A DNA stretch of 64,000 bases from Ochotona curzoniae (lineage: Eukaryota; Chordata; Mammalia; Lagomorpha; Ochotonidae): assembly GCF_017591425.1 (NCBI RefSeq), contig NW_024466599.1, forward strand, positions 30,356,001-30,420,000, given 5' to 3'. A model generated the notes under the pieces. The model saw only the letters and a list, made by a program, of their open reading frames with translations, was not told the DNA's origin and searched no databases. Below, in pieces: positions 1-12,134 of the stretch (its first letter is position 1; each line of letters begins with the position of its first letter). The position numbers and the translations under genes are program-made.

Positions 1-117
1 TTCTGTAAGGACTCAGGAATTAGAGATTCTTGTCAGGACATCACAGATAAGGCTATTCTCCCCAAGCCCTGATAGGCCGCTGTGGGCCCTTGATCAATTC
101 ACTTAGACCTTCTTGTC

Positions 118-360
118 CTTTTTAAAAGATTATATACTCAAAAGGTGGACTCCCCAGATCGCTGCAAGGGTGGAAACCAGGAGCTAGCACCTTCACCTGG
201 GTCTCCCACATGGGTGACAATGGGCCAGCCATTTGGCCCATCCCCTGGTGCTTTCTCAGATAAGGGAACTAGATGGGACGTGGAACAGCCAGGGCACCAG
301 CTGATGCTCCAATAGGATGCTGGCATTGCAGTTGGTGGCTTAACTGGTGCTGCCACAAGG
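118..360 (-). mobile_element. CSINE, old copy
   Basis: C-repeat core in reverse orientation, with landmarks tctcccacatgggtg and the head near 350. The A-tail end has decayed to TTTTTAAAAGATTATA. Confidence 0.75.
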
Positions 361-852
361 CCACTTTTCCATGCCTGTTTACTCACCTACAGCAAGGTCC
401 TTGTGAAACCGCTAGCACTTAGCAAGTGCTCAGTGAGCCTCTAGCTAATGCTTGAGTGATGGTGGCACTTAATGCCAAGGGAAATGTACATATTTAATAA
501 TAGAGTAAAAATATGAAATGCAATGGAGCCATGAGAAGCTACTTTGAATGACTGCTGATGATAATGAAAAATTGTGACATGAAACATTAAAGTGATAGTC
601 ATGACCCTACCCACCGGGTCCTAACTGTACAGACTGACACGGATCATGTGTTCATAAGGGTGCACCCGATGGGTGGGAATGTGAGAGGTACAAACATGTT
701 TTTCTATATTTCTCATGTTTTCTATAATGGACAATATTTCCTTCCAGTATTAAAACCTCAGCCACATTGTTTAATACAAATAAGAAAATAAAACCCAGCA
801 GGTTTCCCTATAGAAAGCAAGTCAGCATGTTCCTAGCCCCTCCCCACAGCTC

Positions 853-885
853 TGTGTGTGTGTGTGTGTGTATGTGTACACATGT
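853..885. repeat. (TG)n microsatellite
   Basis: About nine uninterrupted TG units, then degenerate TATG/TACA. Confidence 0.9.
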
Positions 886-1439
886 GTGGCCTGGGTCTTT
901 TTGGGGTGTGGTGGGAAGAGTTCTGGTAAGGAGCCATGACCAAGGGAAGTCGAGGGAGTCTGGAGTGGCCGAGATTCAAGCGGTTCTGGGCAGGCTACCA
1001 AGTGCTCATGACCCTGAAACAAAAATATAAGATGGAAACTGAATTCTCCTGTTTCCTGCCCAGAGACTTTCCTTGCAGTGAAGGCCAGGCCTGGCTGGGA
1101 GCGGACACAGATGGGAGAAGAGCAGAAAATCCCCAACAGCCGTGGGCAATCCAAAAGGAATTATTCTTGTTTGGCAGTGGTGACATTTGGGGCCCCGGGC
1201 GAGCAAGGAAGATTAACTGTACCGCTCTGGCAGTTATTGAATTGAATCTGGCTGCTGGGCCTTGCAGGCAGCAGGACACACAGGCAAGCAAAGCATGGGA
1301 AGTACCTACTCCACACAGCGACTCCTTCCACCAGGTGGGGGATGCTGGCCCAGGAACTGCTAGGAAAGGTTCAGATGGGGGCTGTGACATGGCCTGTCTA
1401 AGACACATGATTGTGGCCCACCTTGGGATACAGTGAGCT

Positions 1440-1742
1440 AAGTTGCCACTTGAGAGGCTGGCATCCCATAAAAGAAGACTAGTTCAAGACCAGGATGCTG
1501 AGCTGCCCATCTAATGCACAGGCTAATGGGTCTGGACAGGCAGAGGATGATGGCATGAGTCCTTCAGTCCCTGCCACTTACATGAGAGACCAGAATGGGG
1601 CTCTGGTTTGGCCTGGTCCAGACCTAGCTGTTGTAACCATCTGGGAAGGGAACCAGTGATGGAAAATTTTTCTTCCTCTTCCATCCCCTCTTTGTCGCTC
1701 TGCCTTTTACATACATTCATCCATAAATCTCAAAAAAATAAA
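1440..1742 (+). mobile_element. CSINE, old copy
   Basis: Diverged forward copy. The 3' landmarks survive (gggaaccagtgatgga, ctctgccttttacat, final A-rich tail). Confidence 0.65.
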
Positions 1743-3056
1743 AAGATGAAACAGTCAGTGGTTCACCTAAAATATCATATGAACATTGAGTGGCTCATCT
1801 ATCTCCCAACCTGTTTGCCCCCAGAAAAAAGGGTGGTTCAGGGCAGTGTGTATAGAGATTGGGAAGGGAAGCCCAGCCGCTGAGGGGCTGTTGTAATGGG
1901 AAAAGTCTGTCTCCGTAGGTAAGAGGCATGATTGCCACCAGCTGAGCCAGGGCATGGGCTGCCTGGTCCCTCAGTGGACATCTGGCCCCTGTGTGGTATG
2001 TAGGGATCACGAGATGGGCAGAGGGCAAAGGTGGTAAGAGCAAGTAGTGTAGGAGGTGAGAGGTAGACAGGAGGGGTGGGCCCTGGGGCCAGGGGAAGTG
2101 ACTGGGGAGGCTGGTCCCCCAGCGTGCTGCCACAGCCTGTCCTCTCTGCCCACGCCTCTGGTGGCTTTTCCAGAGGACACTGGGGTCTGGAGCAATAGGA
2201 GGAAATGGCCAGCTCTGCCGAGGCACTTCCCATACTGCCCGAGGGAACCCATGCACACACTTGGTGCTCACAGAGCAGCTGTTGCAAGAGCCATGTTACT
2301 GGCTGCAGGTCAGGGCTGGTGACAGCAGAGCCGAGGGGGGCGGGCTATGGGCTATGGGCTGACTGCACTGCACTCTGGACCTCCAGCGTCAGAACCAGGG
2401 ATGCCAGACACACGGGACCAACAGATAGACAGACGGGGTCCTGCTACTGGTCCTTCCCCTCTCGGGACTCTCACAACTGTGTCACTCCCACACTTCTGCT
2501 TTAATTTTGTTTTTACTTACTTTTAGGTAGGTGGAGGAGACACGGTTCAAAAGTCAAGGTACAAAAGAGTGCTTGGTGCAAATCCTCCCCTCCCCCTGCC
2601 AAATCACACAGCTCCTGGCCCTCACCCAGCTCCAGGCCCTCCCTCCGCTCCTCCTCCTCCCCACCCTCTCCTTTGGCATCTTGCTTCTCTCAGCCTCCTC
2701 TCCTCATTCCCCTCCCCTCTGCCCACCCACCCCCACATTGTAGTCCTGGATCAGAAGAGCACTTAGGTACCCCTGGCACTGGGGCAGGACGAAATCAGGA
2801 CATCTCGTTTAGAGCAGAGGCAGCAGGAGCCAATTTTACTGCGTGGGGCCGGGCCTTTTCCCAGGGCTTCCCCAGCAGAGCTCCCTTGCTCAGGCCCTGG
2901 ACCAGAGCCCTGTGCTACCCCAGCCGCCATCCCACCCCATTGACTAGGTCTCCCTGTCTCCAGACTGCCCGCTCTGGCCTGTTCACAGGGAGTGTCCCCT
3001 GCAACCAGGGGCAGCCAGCCTAACCCATGGGTTAGGCCATGGAGTGGTGGTCCTAC

Positions 3057-3135
3057 CTCCTCGCCCTCCTCGATGTGGTAGTCCTTCCTGGTGTTGGGAC
3101 CCCCCACAAACATGATCTTGAGCTGTTCCTGGTGC
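3057..3135 (-). CDS. HAAO: HAAO second coding exon
   Basis: The minus strand has an acceptor (TTGCAG) at 3137-3136 and then completes Met27 and reads [20 protein letters not shown] followed by IEEGEE, a near-exact match to mammalian HAAO. It carries the substrate-contact Arg43 and two of the iron ligands, His47 and Glu53, of the cupin active site; the third ligand, His91, lies in a later exon outside the window. The donor AG|GTAGGA is at 3056-3055. Exon length is 79 nt; with exon 1 it gives exactly 53 codons and ends in phase 0. I found no later HAAO exon in 1-3050, so intron 2 is at least 3 kb. Confidence 0.96.
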
Positions 3136-3539
3136 CTGCAATGAGCCAATAGGGAGAGTCCTGATCCAGCTCCTGAGGGTGAGGGAAGAAGGACATGCTG
3201 GGCATGAGGTGGGCTAAGAGGGCGCCTGCTTCAGTGTCACTGTCCCTGACCCCACTCCTGGACCCCCTGAGCACACACTGTGCTTCTGAACATCCACGCA
3301 TGGGTCCCCTATGTCCTGTGACCCAACACGGGGAGTGGCTTGCTGGAGGAGCTGTCACTCTACCAGCACCTAGGGGCCCTGGGACTGTGCTCAGAATCTT
3401 GTTACAGGATGGTCCCTGAGATCTGTCGGGCAGCTGGCTGACTCAGCCCCTGTACTATGCAGAATACTCAGGGGCTAGGCCACCCAGCAGAGGCCCCAGA
3501 TGGCGGCGAGTCAGTGTGGCACACAGCTAACACCCCAGG

Positions 3540-3750
3540 CTTCTGAGCCAGCCCTGGCCCAGCATTTGATCTGGCTCTACCCTTAACCTTGGGCATACTC
3601 CTTCATCTGGCTGGACCTCAGTCTTCTCACCTGGGAAATGGAAGGCCTGCTGTTATTTTGTAGAGTTGAATGGAAAACATGAGTTAACATTTGGAAGTTT
3701 GCACAACAGGGCCTGGCTGGTAGCCAGCAAATGCTGTTTGAGTATTAGAT
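3540..3750 (+). mobile_element. MIR
   Basis: Contains the MIR order gctctacccttaaccttggg, tcagtcttctcacctggga, acagggcctggctggtag and agcaaatgctg. It lies in HAAO intron 1. Confidence 0.75.
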
Positions 3751-5255
3751 AAAATAAATAAACCTAACTCAGCTCTCTGACAGGTGACTGAGTCTAGAGA
3801 GGCTGATGTCACCAAGTAATGACAAACCCTGAGCTGGGCTCCAGCCTCCTTGGCCTCAAGCCAGCGCCCTATCCGCGGTGCACAGAGCTAGCCTACCTAC
3901 TGCTGGATCCTGTCACCTTTCCCAAGAACATCCCCCAGTGCCCTTCTCTCTCCTCGCTGTCTCACTCTGCACAGGGTCTCCTCCAGTGGACTCCTGCCTC
4001 CTCCAGTAGGCAGTGGGATGTGCCCAGGGGTGCTTATCAGGTGACCCCACCACTACTAGGAGGGCAAGGGCTTTCCAAGGAGCAGGGAAGACACTGGGGC
4101 TGGGCACATCTGTGGGATCCGGTCATGGCTGTGGGGGCTGCCTGTGCTGTTGATGATGGGACATGGTAAAGGGAGGGCCTGGACTGTGCCTTCCTCTCCC
4201 TGCAACCCGGTATCCTTTTGTTGGGAGGGGGCATGGGGACCAGGGGAGATACGGTCTCTTTTTCTTCTTCAGTGAGCAAGCCACATCCTGCCCTGTGTTT
4301 GAAAACACAGATGAGATCAGGAGATGGGAGGAGAGGGTCCCTCAGACAGGCTGAAATGGGACCCAGGGCTTGCAGGAGCAGAGAAACACCACCAGGTACC
4401 TAGGGTGCAGAGGCCAACCCTGGTGGTGTGGGGCTAGTCTTGGGGAGCTATGATGGAGAAGGCTGGATCAGGAGGGACGCCAGTCGGGGACTTTGCCCTT
4501 GGCCTGACAGGTGTCAGAAGCTTCAGAAGCTCGTTTGTTTCACTCAGACTCACTAAAATCTCATTCTGGGGAAATGCTGATCATCGACCATGGCCCTCTT
4601 TCACAGTGACCAACAGCGTACGAGGACTTTGGAGTTAAACTGTTCCACTGGCCTAAGTCTGGGGAAGGTACTTTCTGAAGTCCCCCTTATAGGGGATGGT
4701 GAGGGTTAAAGGTTGTGCTGCAGAATGCTGAGCATGGGCTCTTCAGGGGATGTATAGCTGTGTGGCCTAAGGTGCCCTCATCTTCCGGAGCAGATGGGAG
4801 CTTGGATCTGGGGAGCACTGGAGACCCAGCCACGGAGATGAGGGAGGAGATACAGTCAACAGAGCCCGGGGAGGACCTGATAGGCACGCTGGACAGACGC
4901 AGTGGCAGGAGCAGGTCCATGGGGTGCTGCTGGCTTAGGGCAGACTACGGTGCTAGGGCTTGCCTGTGTGTGTCTGCAAAGAGGTGGCAATGCACCAGAA
5001 CAACCCCATCGAGTATCCTCTACCTGCTCCTTCCCACACTTATGTTCTGTTGTCATTCTGGGCCGCTGAAAACTTAGAGGGGTGGAACAGCTACTTCACA
5101 GCAGCCCCTTCCCGCTTCTCAGGGTGTTGGGGCACGAATGCACCTGCTGTCGCAGCCCCAGAGTCCTAAGAAGGACAAATCACTGTGCCCATTGCAACGG
5201 TAGAAAAAAGAGGAACACTCAGACTGGCGGAAGCCGGAACAGCAGCTCTTTCTCT

Positions 5256-5274
5256 CCCCCCCCCCCCCCCCCCC
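5256..5274. repeat. Poly-C tract of 19 bases
   Basis: Pure C run inside the CpG-rich 5' part of HAAO intron 1; on the transcribed (minus) strand it is a G19 run. Confidence 0.95.
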
Positions 5275-5389
5275 GGCCCTGCGAGAGCAGCGCCCCCTCC
5301 CCCACCTGTAAGATCAAACACCTCTCCTGGTGCAGGCAGAGGTGGCAGCGCGCACAGGACGCGCGGGATGTGCGGCGCGGAGGACTCAC

Positions 5390-5469
5390 ATAAGCTTGTT
5401 GCAAACCGGAGGCTGGAAGAAGGCCTGATTCTTCTGCACCCAGGTCCTCACTCGCACTGGGCGCTCCAT
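5390..5469 (-). CDS. HAAO: HAAO first coding exon
   Basis: Start of 3-hydroxyanthranilate 3,4-dioxygenase, the cytosolic non-haem iron enzyme of the kynurenine pathway that opens the 3-hydroxyanthranilate ring on the way to quinolinate and NAD. The minus strand reads ATG at 5469-5467 in a good Kozak context (G at -3, G at +4). The frame begins MERPVRVRTWVQ and ends PPVCNKL plus two bases of the next codon, matching the mammalian HAAO N-terminus as I know it. A canonical donor (AT|GTGAGT) follows at 5389-5388. The 80-nt exon ends in phase 2 and joins exon 2 (3135-3057) to restore Met27-His28. Exon and donor are intact, so this looks like the functional gene. Confidence 0.95.
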
Positions 5470-5600
5470 GCCTGTCGCCCGCGCGCCCTGCGGGAGTTGT
5501 CTTCCCCGACACCGCAGCCTCCTGCCCCGTGGTCCAGGAGATGCGCTCCGCTCCACGCTGGTCCGCTGCCTCGCTCACCAGCCACACCAACCCGGGATCA
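5390..5600 (-). promoter_or_regulatory. HAAO: HAAO CpG-rich promoter and 5' UTR
   Basis: GC-rich sequence with many CpGs surrounds the start codon and extends into intron 1. No TATA box is evident in the bases just upstream of the ATG (5470-5560), which suggests a CpG-island, TATA-less promoter. An out-of-frame upstream ATG on the minus strand lies at 5677 and would matter only if transcription starts further upstream. The transcription start itself cannot be fixed by eye. Confidence 0.6.
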
Positions 5601-6099
5601 AAGGCTGGTTGGCCCCTCCCAGACTCGGAGTCCCAGGCCCTCCCACACAGAGCCACCTCACCTCCTAGGGACACCAAGCCTGAGCCACACCATCCCGACC
5701 CTTTCTGGTTGCTTGTTGGGGACTCGGGGAAGGACCCAGGGAAAGCCGCCAGAGACTGTGTGGTAGCAGCAGGGAGTGGAGATGGTGGGTAAGAACAAGA
5801 GTGGTGCTGGCCCTGGGTTTAAGCCTCAGTTATCTCACATGGAAAATGGGATGCGTAGATTCATATTAGTGGCCTGTCTGCTCCTGAGGAAGGGGGCATG
5901 GCCGTTTCCCAGAGGGATGGGATGCAGTCCCCTGGTCTGTGAAGGAAGCAATTGGAGCGGGACAGGTGGAGACACCAGCCGTTGGGGTCCTGGCTGCGGG
6001 ATCTGGGGTCGAATGGACAAACCAGAGGCTGCGGAGTTGGGCCGAGTGGGAGAGTGAGAAACAAGTCTGGCGATGCAGAAAGAGCAGGGGAAGGCAGAC

Positions 6100-6390
6100 T
6101 GCTTTAATTTTATTTTAAATTTTTTGTTTGTTTGTTTGTTTCAGACCTTCCATCTCCTGCTTCATTAGTTTACTCCCCAAATGACCACAATAGCTTGGGC
6201 TGGGCTAGGCTGAAGCTTTGAGCCCATAGCTCAGTCTGGCTTTCCCATTTAAGCATTAGGGAGCCACATACTTGAGCAATCACCTCCTGCCTCCTGGGGT
6301 TTGCTTTAGCACAAACTTGGAGTGGTTAGGGAGCCGAGACTCAAACCCAGGCACTCTGCTACAGGATGAGGGTCCTCCCAAGCAGATGGT
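6100..6390 (-). mobile_element. CSINE, old copy
   Basis: Reverse copy with its T-rich tail expanded to a TTTG microsatellite at 6121-6141. The core is strongly diverged. Confidence 0.65.
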
Positions 6391-6559
6391 CTCTTGTTTA
6401 TCATTCCTAATGTTGCTGCATTACATTGAGTAGGGCTAACCTATGCGTCATTTTTTTTGGGTGGAAGACTGCATTAAGATTTTTCTTAGCAGCTTAGCCT
6501 AGGGTCAAGTTTTGTGAATGCATTCTCTATCTAAAATGTTCTCAAATAGAGGCTGGTTT

Positions 6560-6862
6560 TGTAGCGTACTTGAGTGAAGCTACAGTGGCAGCGACACCAG
6601 CATTCCATATGGCCACTGGTTTGAGTCCCTGCTGCTCCACTTCTCATCCCTGCCAATGCACCTGAGAAAGCAGCAGGGGATGGTTCCAGTCTCTGGTCTG
6701 CTACCATACACGTGGGTGGCCATGATGAATCACTGGCTCCAGGCTTCAGCCTAGCCCAGCCCTGACCACTACAGCCACTTTGGAGAGTAAACCAGCGTAT
6801 GGATGATCTCTCCCTGTGTCTCCTCTTTCTGCTATTCTGCCTTTCAAATAAAATGCATTTTT
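6560..6862 (+). mobile_element. CSINE, old copy
   Basis: Forward copy from the tRNA-like head to a tail at tttcaaataaaatgc. Confidence 0.75.
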
Positions 6863-7707
6863 TTCGAAAAGTAAAAATACTATTAGAGTTAAGTGCTTGA
6901 TATGTTTATTTCTGAATGTCTCATCTTAAACTATCCCTTCTATAGACTTTGTTCAGTTTCTGCTATATTTCACAGGTTTTGCTTTAGGCATTTTGACTCT
7001 GTGTTGTTAGATGAAGACAGCCCCACCCTATCCTTTTAGCGTTAGAATGATTTCCTCTTAGTTTCTTTTCACTTTGACTTCAACTAATATGGCCCACCTG
7101 ATTTGTGCATTGGTGTTTTCCAGGTGTGACAAATGGATTGAAAAGATGCCAGAGTAAGTCCTTTCCTTCCCAACCCACCGCCCTTGCCTTGTGCATGGCT
7201 GCTCTCCCATGCAGAAGCCAACTGCTTTTCTTGCCCATTGAATCCTGGCTGGCACTATGTCTTGCTTTGAATTCAGAAGCCAGCAGAGCTGACCTAGGAC
7301 CTTGGAAGGTCTCAGAGCTACTGATCTCATCACCTGGAATGCTGCTGCCACCGTGGGCCTCCCAGGGGGAGTGGCCATGTGGAGGGTCAGCCCTGCCACC
7401 AGCCAGCACAGTTGTGTAACATGAACTACAGCTGCCAGAGGACACAAGCAGATGGATCCACCGAGTCAGGAGCAAAAACAGTAGTTGTCACTTCTCCATT
7501 GCTACATCTGAGGGATGATCTGTTCCATTGTACCAGATAACAGCAGGAACTGGAGCGTTCCCCTAAGCTTTCTGTGTCACTGCTTGAGATACATCCTCAT
7601 CAATGGCACGTAGCTGGGGCTTTTGAAAATCCAGTGTGCAGCCTGTGCTAGTTAGCAGTTGGATCCAATCCATGAAAGGAACATAAAGTACATATGAAGA
7701 TGTGTTT

Positions 7708-7998
7708 GGGGTGGGTATTGCGGTGCAGTGGTTAACACACACACCACCTGGGACACCTGCAGAGCATATCCAAGTCCCTGGAACTGAGTCCCTGCCCTGA
7801 TTCTGATCTAACTTCCTGCTCCTACACATCCTGGGAGGCAACAGGTGATGACTAACATAATTGGGTCCCTGCTACCCACATGGAAGACGTGGGTGGAGTT
7901 GGGGGCTCCTGGCTTTCGTCTGACCCAATCCCAGGTATTGTGGCATTTGGGAAGCGAACCAGCAGACAGCACATTCTTTCTCTGTATTATTCTGTTTT
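7708..7998 (+). mobile_element. CSINE, old copy
   Basis: Forward copy beginning gcggtgcagtggttaa and ending near ctctgtattattctg. The A-tail has degenerated. Confidence 0.72.
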
Positions 7999-8195
7999 TT
8001 TAAAATGTATTTAATTATTGATATATTTGTTAAAAGTATTAAAAGTATATATTAAAATAAAATTTAAATGTAAAAGTATATATCAAAAGTAAAAAGAACC
8101 TTTAAGTCAATTGGATCAGATGGAGTTTATTTCAGAAGGAAGAAAACAAAGTAAAAGAAAGGAAACAGAACAAAAACAATTTGTTTATTTTTAAA

Positions 8196-8517
8196 AAAGA
8201 TTTATTTATTTATTGGAAAGTCAGATATACAGAGAGGAGGAGAGACAGAGAGGAAGATCTTCCATCCGATGATTCACTCCCCAAGTGAGTGCACTGGCCA
8301 GTGCTGTGCTGATCCGAAGCCAGGATCCAGGAACTTCTTCCGGGTCTCCCACACAGGTGCAGGGTCCCAAAGCTTTGGGCCGTCTTCGAACTGCTTTTCC
8401 AGGTAACAGGCAGGGAGCTGGATGGGAAGTGGAGCTGCCGGGATTAGAATTGGCGCCCATATGAGATCCCGGCGCATTCAAGGCGAGGACTTTAACCGCT
8501 AGGCCACACCGCCAGGC
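8196..8517 (-). mobile_element. CSINE, young full-length copy
   Basis: Near-consensus reverse copy from aaaaagatttatttattta to the head at cgccaggccc. The flanks acaatttgt (left) and acaaatttgt (right) look like a slightly altered target duplication. Confidence 0.9.
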
Positions 8518-8842
8518 CCTAAACAAATTTGTACAGGGAGCAGTTCCTAGAACTGAAGTGAGCCTAAACACTGCAGTAACAACGGGATCTGACATTTGTA
8601 GACTGAAGGGAATGAAGCTACCACTTGGTGAGGATTCAGGCAACTGGTTATTGCTGTATTAGCTAACTGGTTGAAAGCCTTCCTGTTGAAAGGCTAGCAG
8701 TAAACCAGCTAGTTTACTGCACTTAACCCTGTATTGACTTAGTCTTGTGGGTCCAGCGTAGCTACCTGGTCCAAACAAACGGTTCCTCACATGTTTTACT
8801 TGTTCCTGATTTTATTTTGAGTTTTTCTAAATATCAGGCAGT

Positions 8843-8990
8843 GTTAGTTTCCCCTTGCTGCTATGATAAATGAGCACCAACACAGTGGTTTGAAACACAA
8901 ATGTATTATCTTAAAGTCTAGAGGTCTGAGTCCAAGTAAACCTCCAAGGCTGAAATCAGAGCGGCTCTAGGAAAGAAACTGTTTTTCCTT
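8843..8990 (-). mobile_element. MaLR (MLT1-like) LTR, antisense, first part
   Basis: Reverse LTR start ttagtttccccttgctgct followed by tattatcttaaagtctagag. It is split by CSINEs at 8993-9299 and 9555-9850 and runs on to about 9960. Confidence 0.65.
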
Positions 8991-8992
8991 TT

Positions 8993-9299
8993 TAAAGATT
9001 TATTTTTATTGGAGAGTCAGATATACAGAGAGGAGGAGAGACAGAGAGGAAGATCTTCCATCCGATGATTCACTCCCCAAGTGCCCGTCATGGGCGGTGC
9101 TATGCCGGTCCGAACCCAGGAGTCAGGAACTTCCTCCAGGTCTCCCATGCAGGTGCAGGGTACTAAGGCTTTGGGCAGTCCTGGACTGCTTTCTCAGCTC
9201 AGGCAGGGAGCTGGATGGGAAGTGGGGCTGCCAGGACTTGAACTGGTGTCCATATGGCAAGGCGAGGACTTTAGCCTCTAGGCTACTGCACTGGGCCCA
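8993..9299 (-). mobile_element. CSINE with perfect target duplication
   Basis: Reverse copy inserted in an antisense MaLR LTR. The 13-bp sequence AAAGAAACTGTTT occurs on both sides. Confidence 0.92.
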
Positions 9300-9553
9300 A
9301 AGAAACTGTTTCCTAAGCTCTTCTATCTTACAGAAGCCCCCTGTGTGTCTCGGTCCAGGGTCCCTTGCTCCCTCATTTAAGCACATCATTTCATCCTTTG
9401 CTTTTCTTGCCTCACATCTCTGACTCTCCTGCTTCCCTTTTCCCTAATGAGAATCCCTGTGATGTATTGCCCAGATAATTCAAGATAATCTCCCTTCTCC
9501 AATGCCTTCAATTAATCACACTTGCAAACCCCTCCTTTGATTTACTTAATTGT
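9300..9553 (-). mobile_element. MaLR (MLT1-like) LTR, antisense, middle part
   Basis: Carries tctgactctcctgcttccc, gataattcaagataatctcc and ttaatcacacttgcaaacc, the expected antisense order. The far end (9853-9960, gattagaacatgg) follows the second SINE. Confidence 0.62.
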
Positions 9554-9554
9554 T

Positions 9555-9850
9555 TTTAGAAATTTTATTTTCTATCTGTTTAAAAGGCAGAATTATTGAG
9601 AAAGAGGGAGAGACAGCGAGAGCTTTAGCTCATTTCCCAAATAACTGCAACAGCTGGGCCAGGCCAGGCCAAAGGCAGGAGCCAGGGACTTCTGAGTCTC
9701 CCATGTGGGTAACAGGGATCAAAGCACTCGGATCTCTTTTGCTGCTCTCCCAGGTACCTTATCAGGGGGCTGGATTGGAAGTGGAGCAGCCATGACTTGA
9801 ACCGGCACCTATGTGGGTGGCCTTACTTGCTGTGTCACAGTACCTGCCCT
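9555..9850 (-). mobile_element. CSINE, old copy
   Basis: Reverse copy with the older tttaaaaggcagaattattgag tail type, inserted in the same LTR as the previous copy. Confidence 0.78.
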
Positions 9851-10297
9851 CCTTCATTATGTAAAGTATTACATCCATGGGTGCTGGCGATTAGAACATG
9901 GAGAATCGTGGTGGGAAGGGGGTGGTATTATTTTGTCTATCTCACATCCCTTCTTAGATGTGCTTTCCTCTCCATTCTAATCTTTGAAAATGCTCAGGGT
10001 TGCAAGGAACAAGACTGCAGGTCAAGAACGGCATCGTCAACAGGAGGTTTGAAGGCTCTCATAACCAGATGTCCAGAGGGAGATGCGTCATTTCCCGGTA
10101 CTGTCATCGTGGGCCCTCTGCAGCGTCCACTTCATCTCAGGGATGAATCCTGGAGCGGTCAAGGGCTGGTCCCCAGGAGTCACTGGGGCTGGGAGTTTCC
10201 TGGCTGACACCCACTGAGCAAGACCAAGTCTACTACTCACAGATGCCCCCTGAACTAGAATTTCTCCACTTCTGATACTGGGCGGGGTGTAAATTCT

Positions 10298-10315
10298 TTG
10301 TGTGTGTGTGTGTGT
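10298..10315. repeat. (GT)n microsatellite
   Basis: Nine GT units. Confidence 0.9.
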
Positions 10316-10750
10316 ATGGCGGGGTGCGGGGGGACCATTCTATGTCTTGTACCGTGGCTGCCTACAAACGGCAGAGAGCTCTTTAATTTGGGACAGCATA
10401 AATGTCTTTAGACCTCGCCAATTGTCCCTAGGGGACAAGCTTGCCCCTACATGAGACCCAGGTGGGCTATTGTGCCAATACCAATTATTGGAGCAAAGTA
10501 ATGGAGTATTTCATTGGCTTAATCTAGTTTAGACTTAAGTCTGGAGGCGAATTCAGCTGGCCCCTGAAGTCCATAGCCATGTCAAGGAAGGATGGATACT
10601 CAAGCAGAACTCCGGCTGGTGACTGGGGTGGGATGGGGTGGTGGAAACCTTGCTTGGGAGGCAGCTGCCAATGTCCATTGTGGTTTTTGATTGGGTTTTC
10701 TTTGATCCATTGCCCCTCTATACTCTATTCCTATGTGTCTCATGGTTATT

Positions 10751-11081
10751 ATTATTTTTTTAAGTTTTTTTTTTTTAATTGGAAAGGGAGATATACAGAG
10801 AAGAGGAGAGACGAGGAAGATCTTCTGTCTGATGGTTCACTCCCCATGCGGCCGCAACAGCCGGAACTGAGCCAATCTGAACCCAGAAGCCAGGAGCTTC
10901 TTCCAGATCTCCCATGCAGGTGCAGGGTCCCAAGGCTTTGGGCAGTCCTCAACTGCTTTCCCAGGCCACAAGCAGGGAGCTGAAAGGGAAGCAGGACCAC
11001 CAGGATTAGAATCGGCGCTCATATGGGATCCCGACACATTCAAGGCGAGGACTTTAACCACTACGCTGTTGTGCCAGGCCC
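10751..11081 (-). mobile_element. CSINE, young, with target duplication
   Basis: Reverse full-length copy flanked by CTCATGGTTATT at 10739-10750 and 11082-11093. Confidence 0.93.
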
Positions 11082-11143
11082 CTCATGGTTATTCTTTAAG
11101 TGAATGCAAGTATTGAAACTTGGAAACTTCTAATAACACACAC

Positions 11144-11584
11144 TGCTAATTCACATTTTTAAAAATTTTATTTTTGATGATGTTTACATAAATGATTAGG
11201 GTGGTAAGGGTTAAGGGATAAAGTGGGTGAAACCATTGTTTCCACATTTTCTTTTTTCTTCCCATATATTGGGGAAGGAGGGTGATATGGGGAGAAGCTA
11301 CACTCAGCCTCCCAACAGTGTACCCAGGGATGGGGACGGCCACCCGCTGTCATCCCACAGTCCCCGATGTTGGGGTTCTATTCAAGTGGTTTCAATAGTT
11401 CGATAGTTCTGAAATGCTCTTGATCTTGCCACTCCAAGGAAAATGAAATCCCTCCAAGGTCCATTGTCCGATATAGTTCAACTTAAAAGACTCCATTCAC
11501 CCAGATATTTGCTGCCAATGCTTAACTGTCACTCTGACTTGGAACTGTCACTAAGCCTACTGCATCTCAATGCCAGGAAAGGGC
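11144..11584 (-). mobile_element. Unclassified interspersed element, probably retroposon 3' end
   Basis: Read on the minus strand this ends in an AATAAAATTTTTAAAAA tail (11150-11176), like a retroposon 3' terminus. I do not recognise the family. The element runs into the tandem block to its right. Copies elsewhere in the genome would settle its status. Confidence 0.35.
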
Positions 11585-12130
11585 CTAATACCCACTGGCA
11601 TGCATGAGGTCTGGGTCTAGAAGTGGGCCTGGTAGGGGAACTTGGGAAACTCCCCTGTTGAGCCCATTTGAGAGCATGTGATTCAGAACTGGTTGTTCAG
11701 GCCAGCCAAGGTAACTCCACCCATTGGCAAGTGTGTGGGTTGGTTTGGTGGAGGGGAGACCGGGCAGGGTTGGGTCAACCTTAGCTCACTTGCATGTGCA
11801 GGAGCCAAGCTGGAGTGTACTAATGCTGAGTATGCTGTCACACCTATCAGTTTGCATGAGCTAGGGATGGAGCAGATTGAGTAGGGCCAGGTTGCAGCAC
11901 CAGCCAGCAAGAGTTGGGACTGGGGGCAGGCCAGGTCAGGCTGCAGCATCTGATGGCAAAGGCCAAGATAAGGGATGGGTTATGCCAAGCTGAATCAGAG
12001 CAACCAGTGGCACACATAGTATCTGTGGCTGGGAACAGGCCTGGTTGGGGAGGTAAGAAGATACCCTGGCTGGGTTGTAGTTCCCACTGGTAAGCACAAG
12101 AGCCAGAATGGGCTCAGCCATCTGGGCCAG
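11585..12130. repeat. Degenerate tandem repeat block, unit about 50-75 bp
   Basis: About eight related units, each with a variant of CCCACTGGCAAGCA followed by GGGCCTGGT or GGGTTGCAG. Clear starts lie near 11591, 11717, 11843, 11904, 11951, 12006 and 12087. The units are too diverged for a classical satellite. The block ends where a CSINE tail begins at 12135. Confidence 0.5.
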
Positions 12131-12134
12131 ACAC

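Larger units (their letters stand above)
1..3056 (-). other. HAAO: HAAO intron 2, partial (runs off the left edge)
   Basis: Sequence downstream of the exon 2 donor on the minus strand. It holds two old CSINE copies (118-360, 1440-1742), a TG microsatellite (853-885) and pyrimidine-rich DNA around 2580-2740. No match to the expected next HAAO segment was seen on the minus strand. Confidence 0.75.
3136..5389 (-). other. HAAO: HAAO intron 1
   Basis: GT-AG intron between the two recognised exons. Its 5' part is CpG-rich and carries a 19-base C run, and it contains a MIR remnant at 3540-3750. I see no further exon. The reading frames across 4687-5077 show no recognisable protein. Confidence 0.85.
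5601..7700. other. Intergenic DNA upstream of HAAO
   Basis: Apart from the SINEs at 6100-6390 and 6560-6862, nothing is recognised. The block 7090-7560 has the even, GC-moderate look of an ancient LTR or unique sequence, but I could not assign it. No frame looks coding. Confidence 0.5.

Noticed and set aside
5219..5677. 152-codon minus-strand frame overlapping HAAO exon 1
   Set aside because: It is in a different phase from the HAAO coding exon and ignores the splice donor; it reflects CpG-island GC content.
8221..8643. Families of similar predicted peptides (GSHMGA-type, LPACGLGKQ-type) across the window
   Set aside because: They are frames of the C-repeat SINE in different copies, not a gene family.
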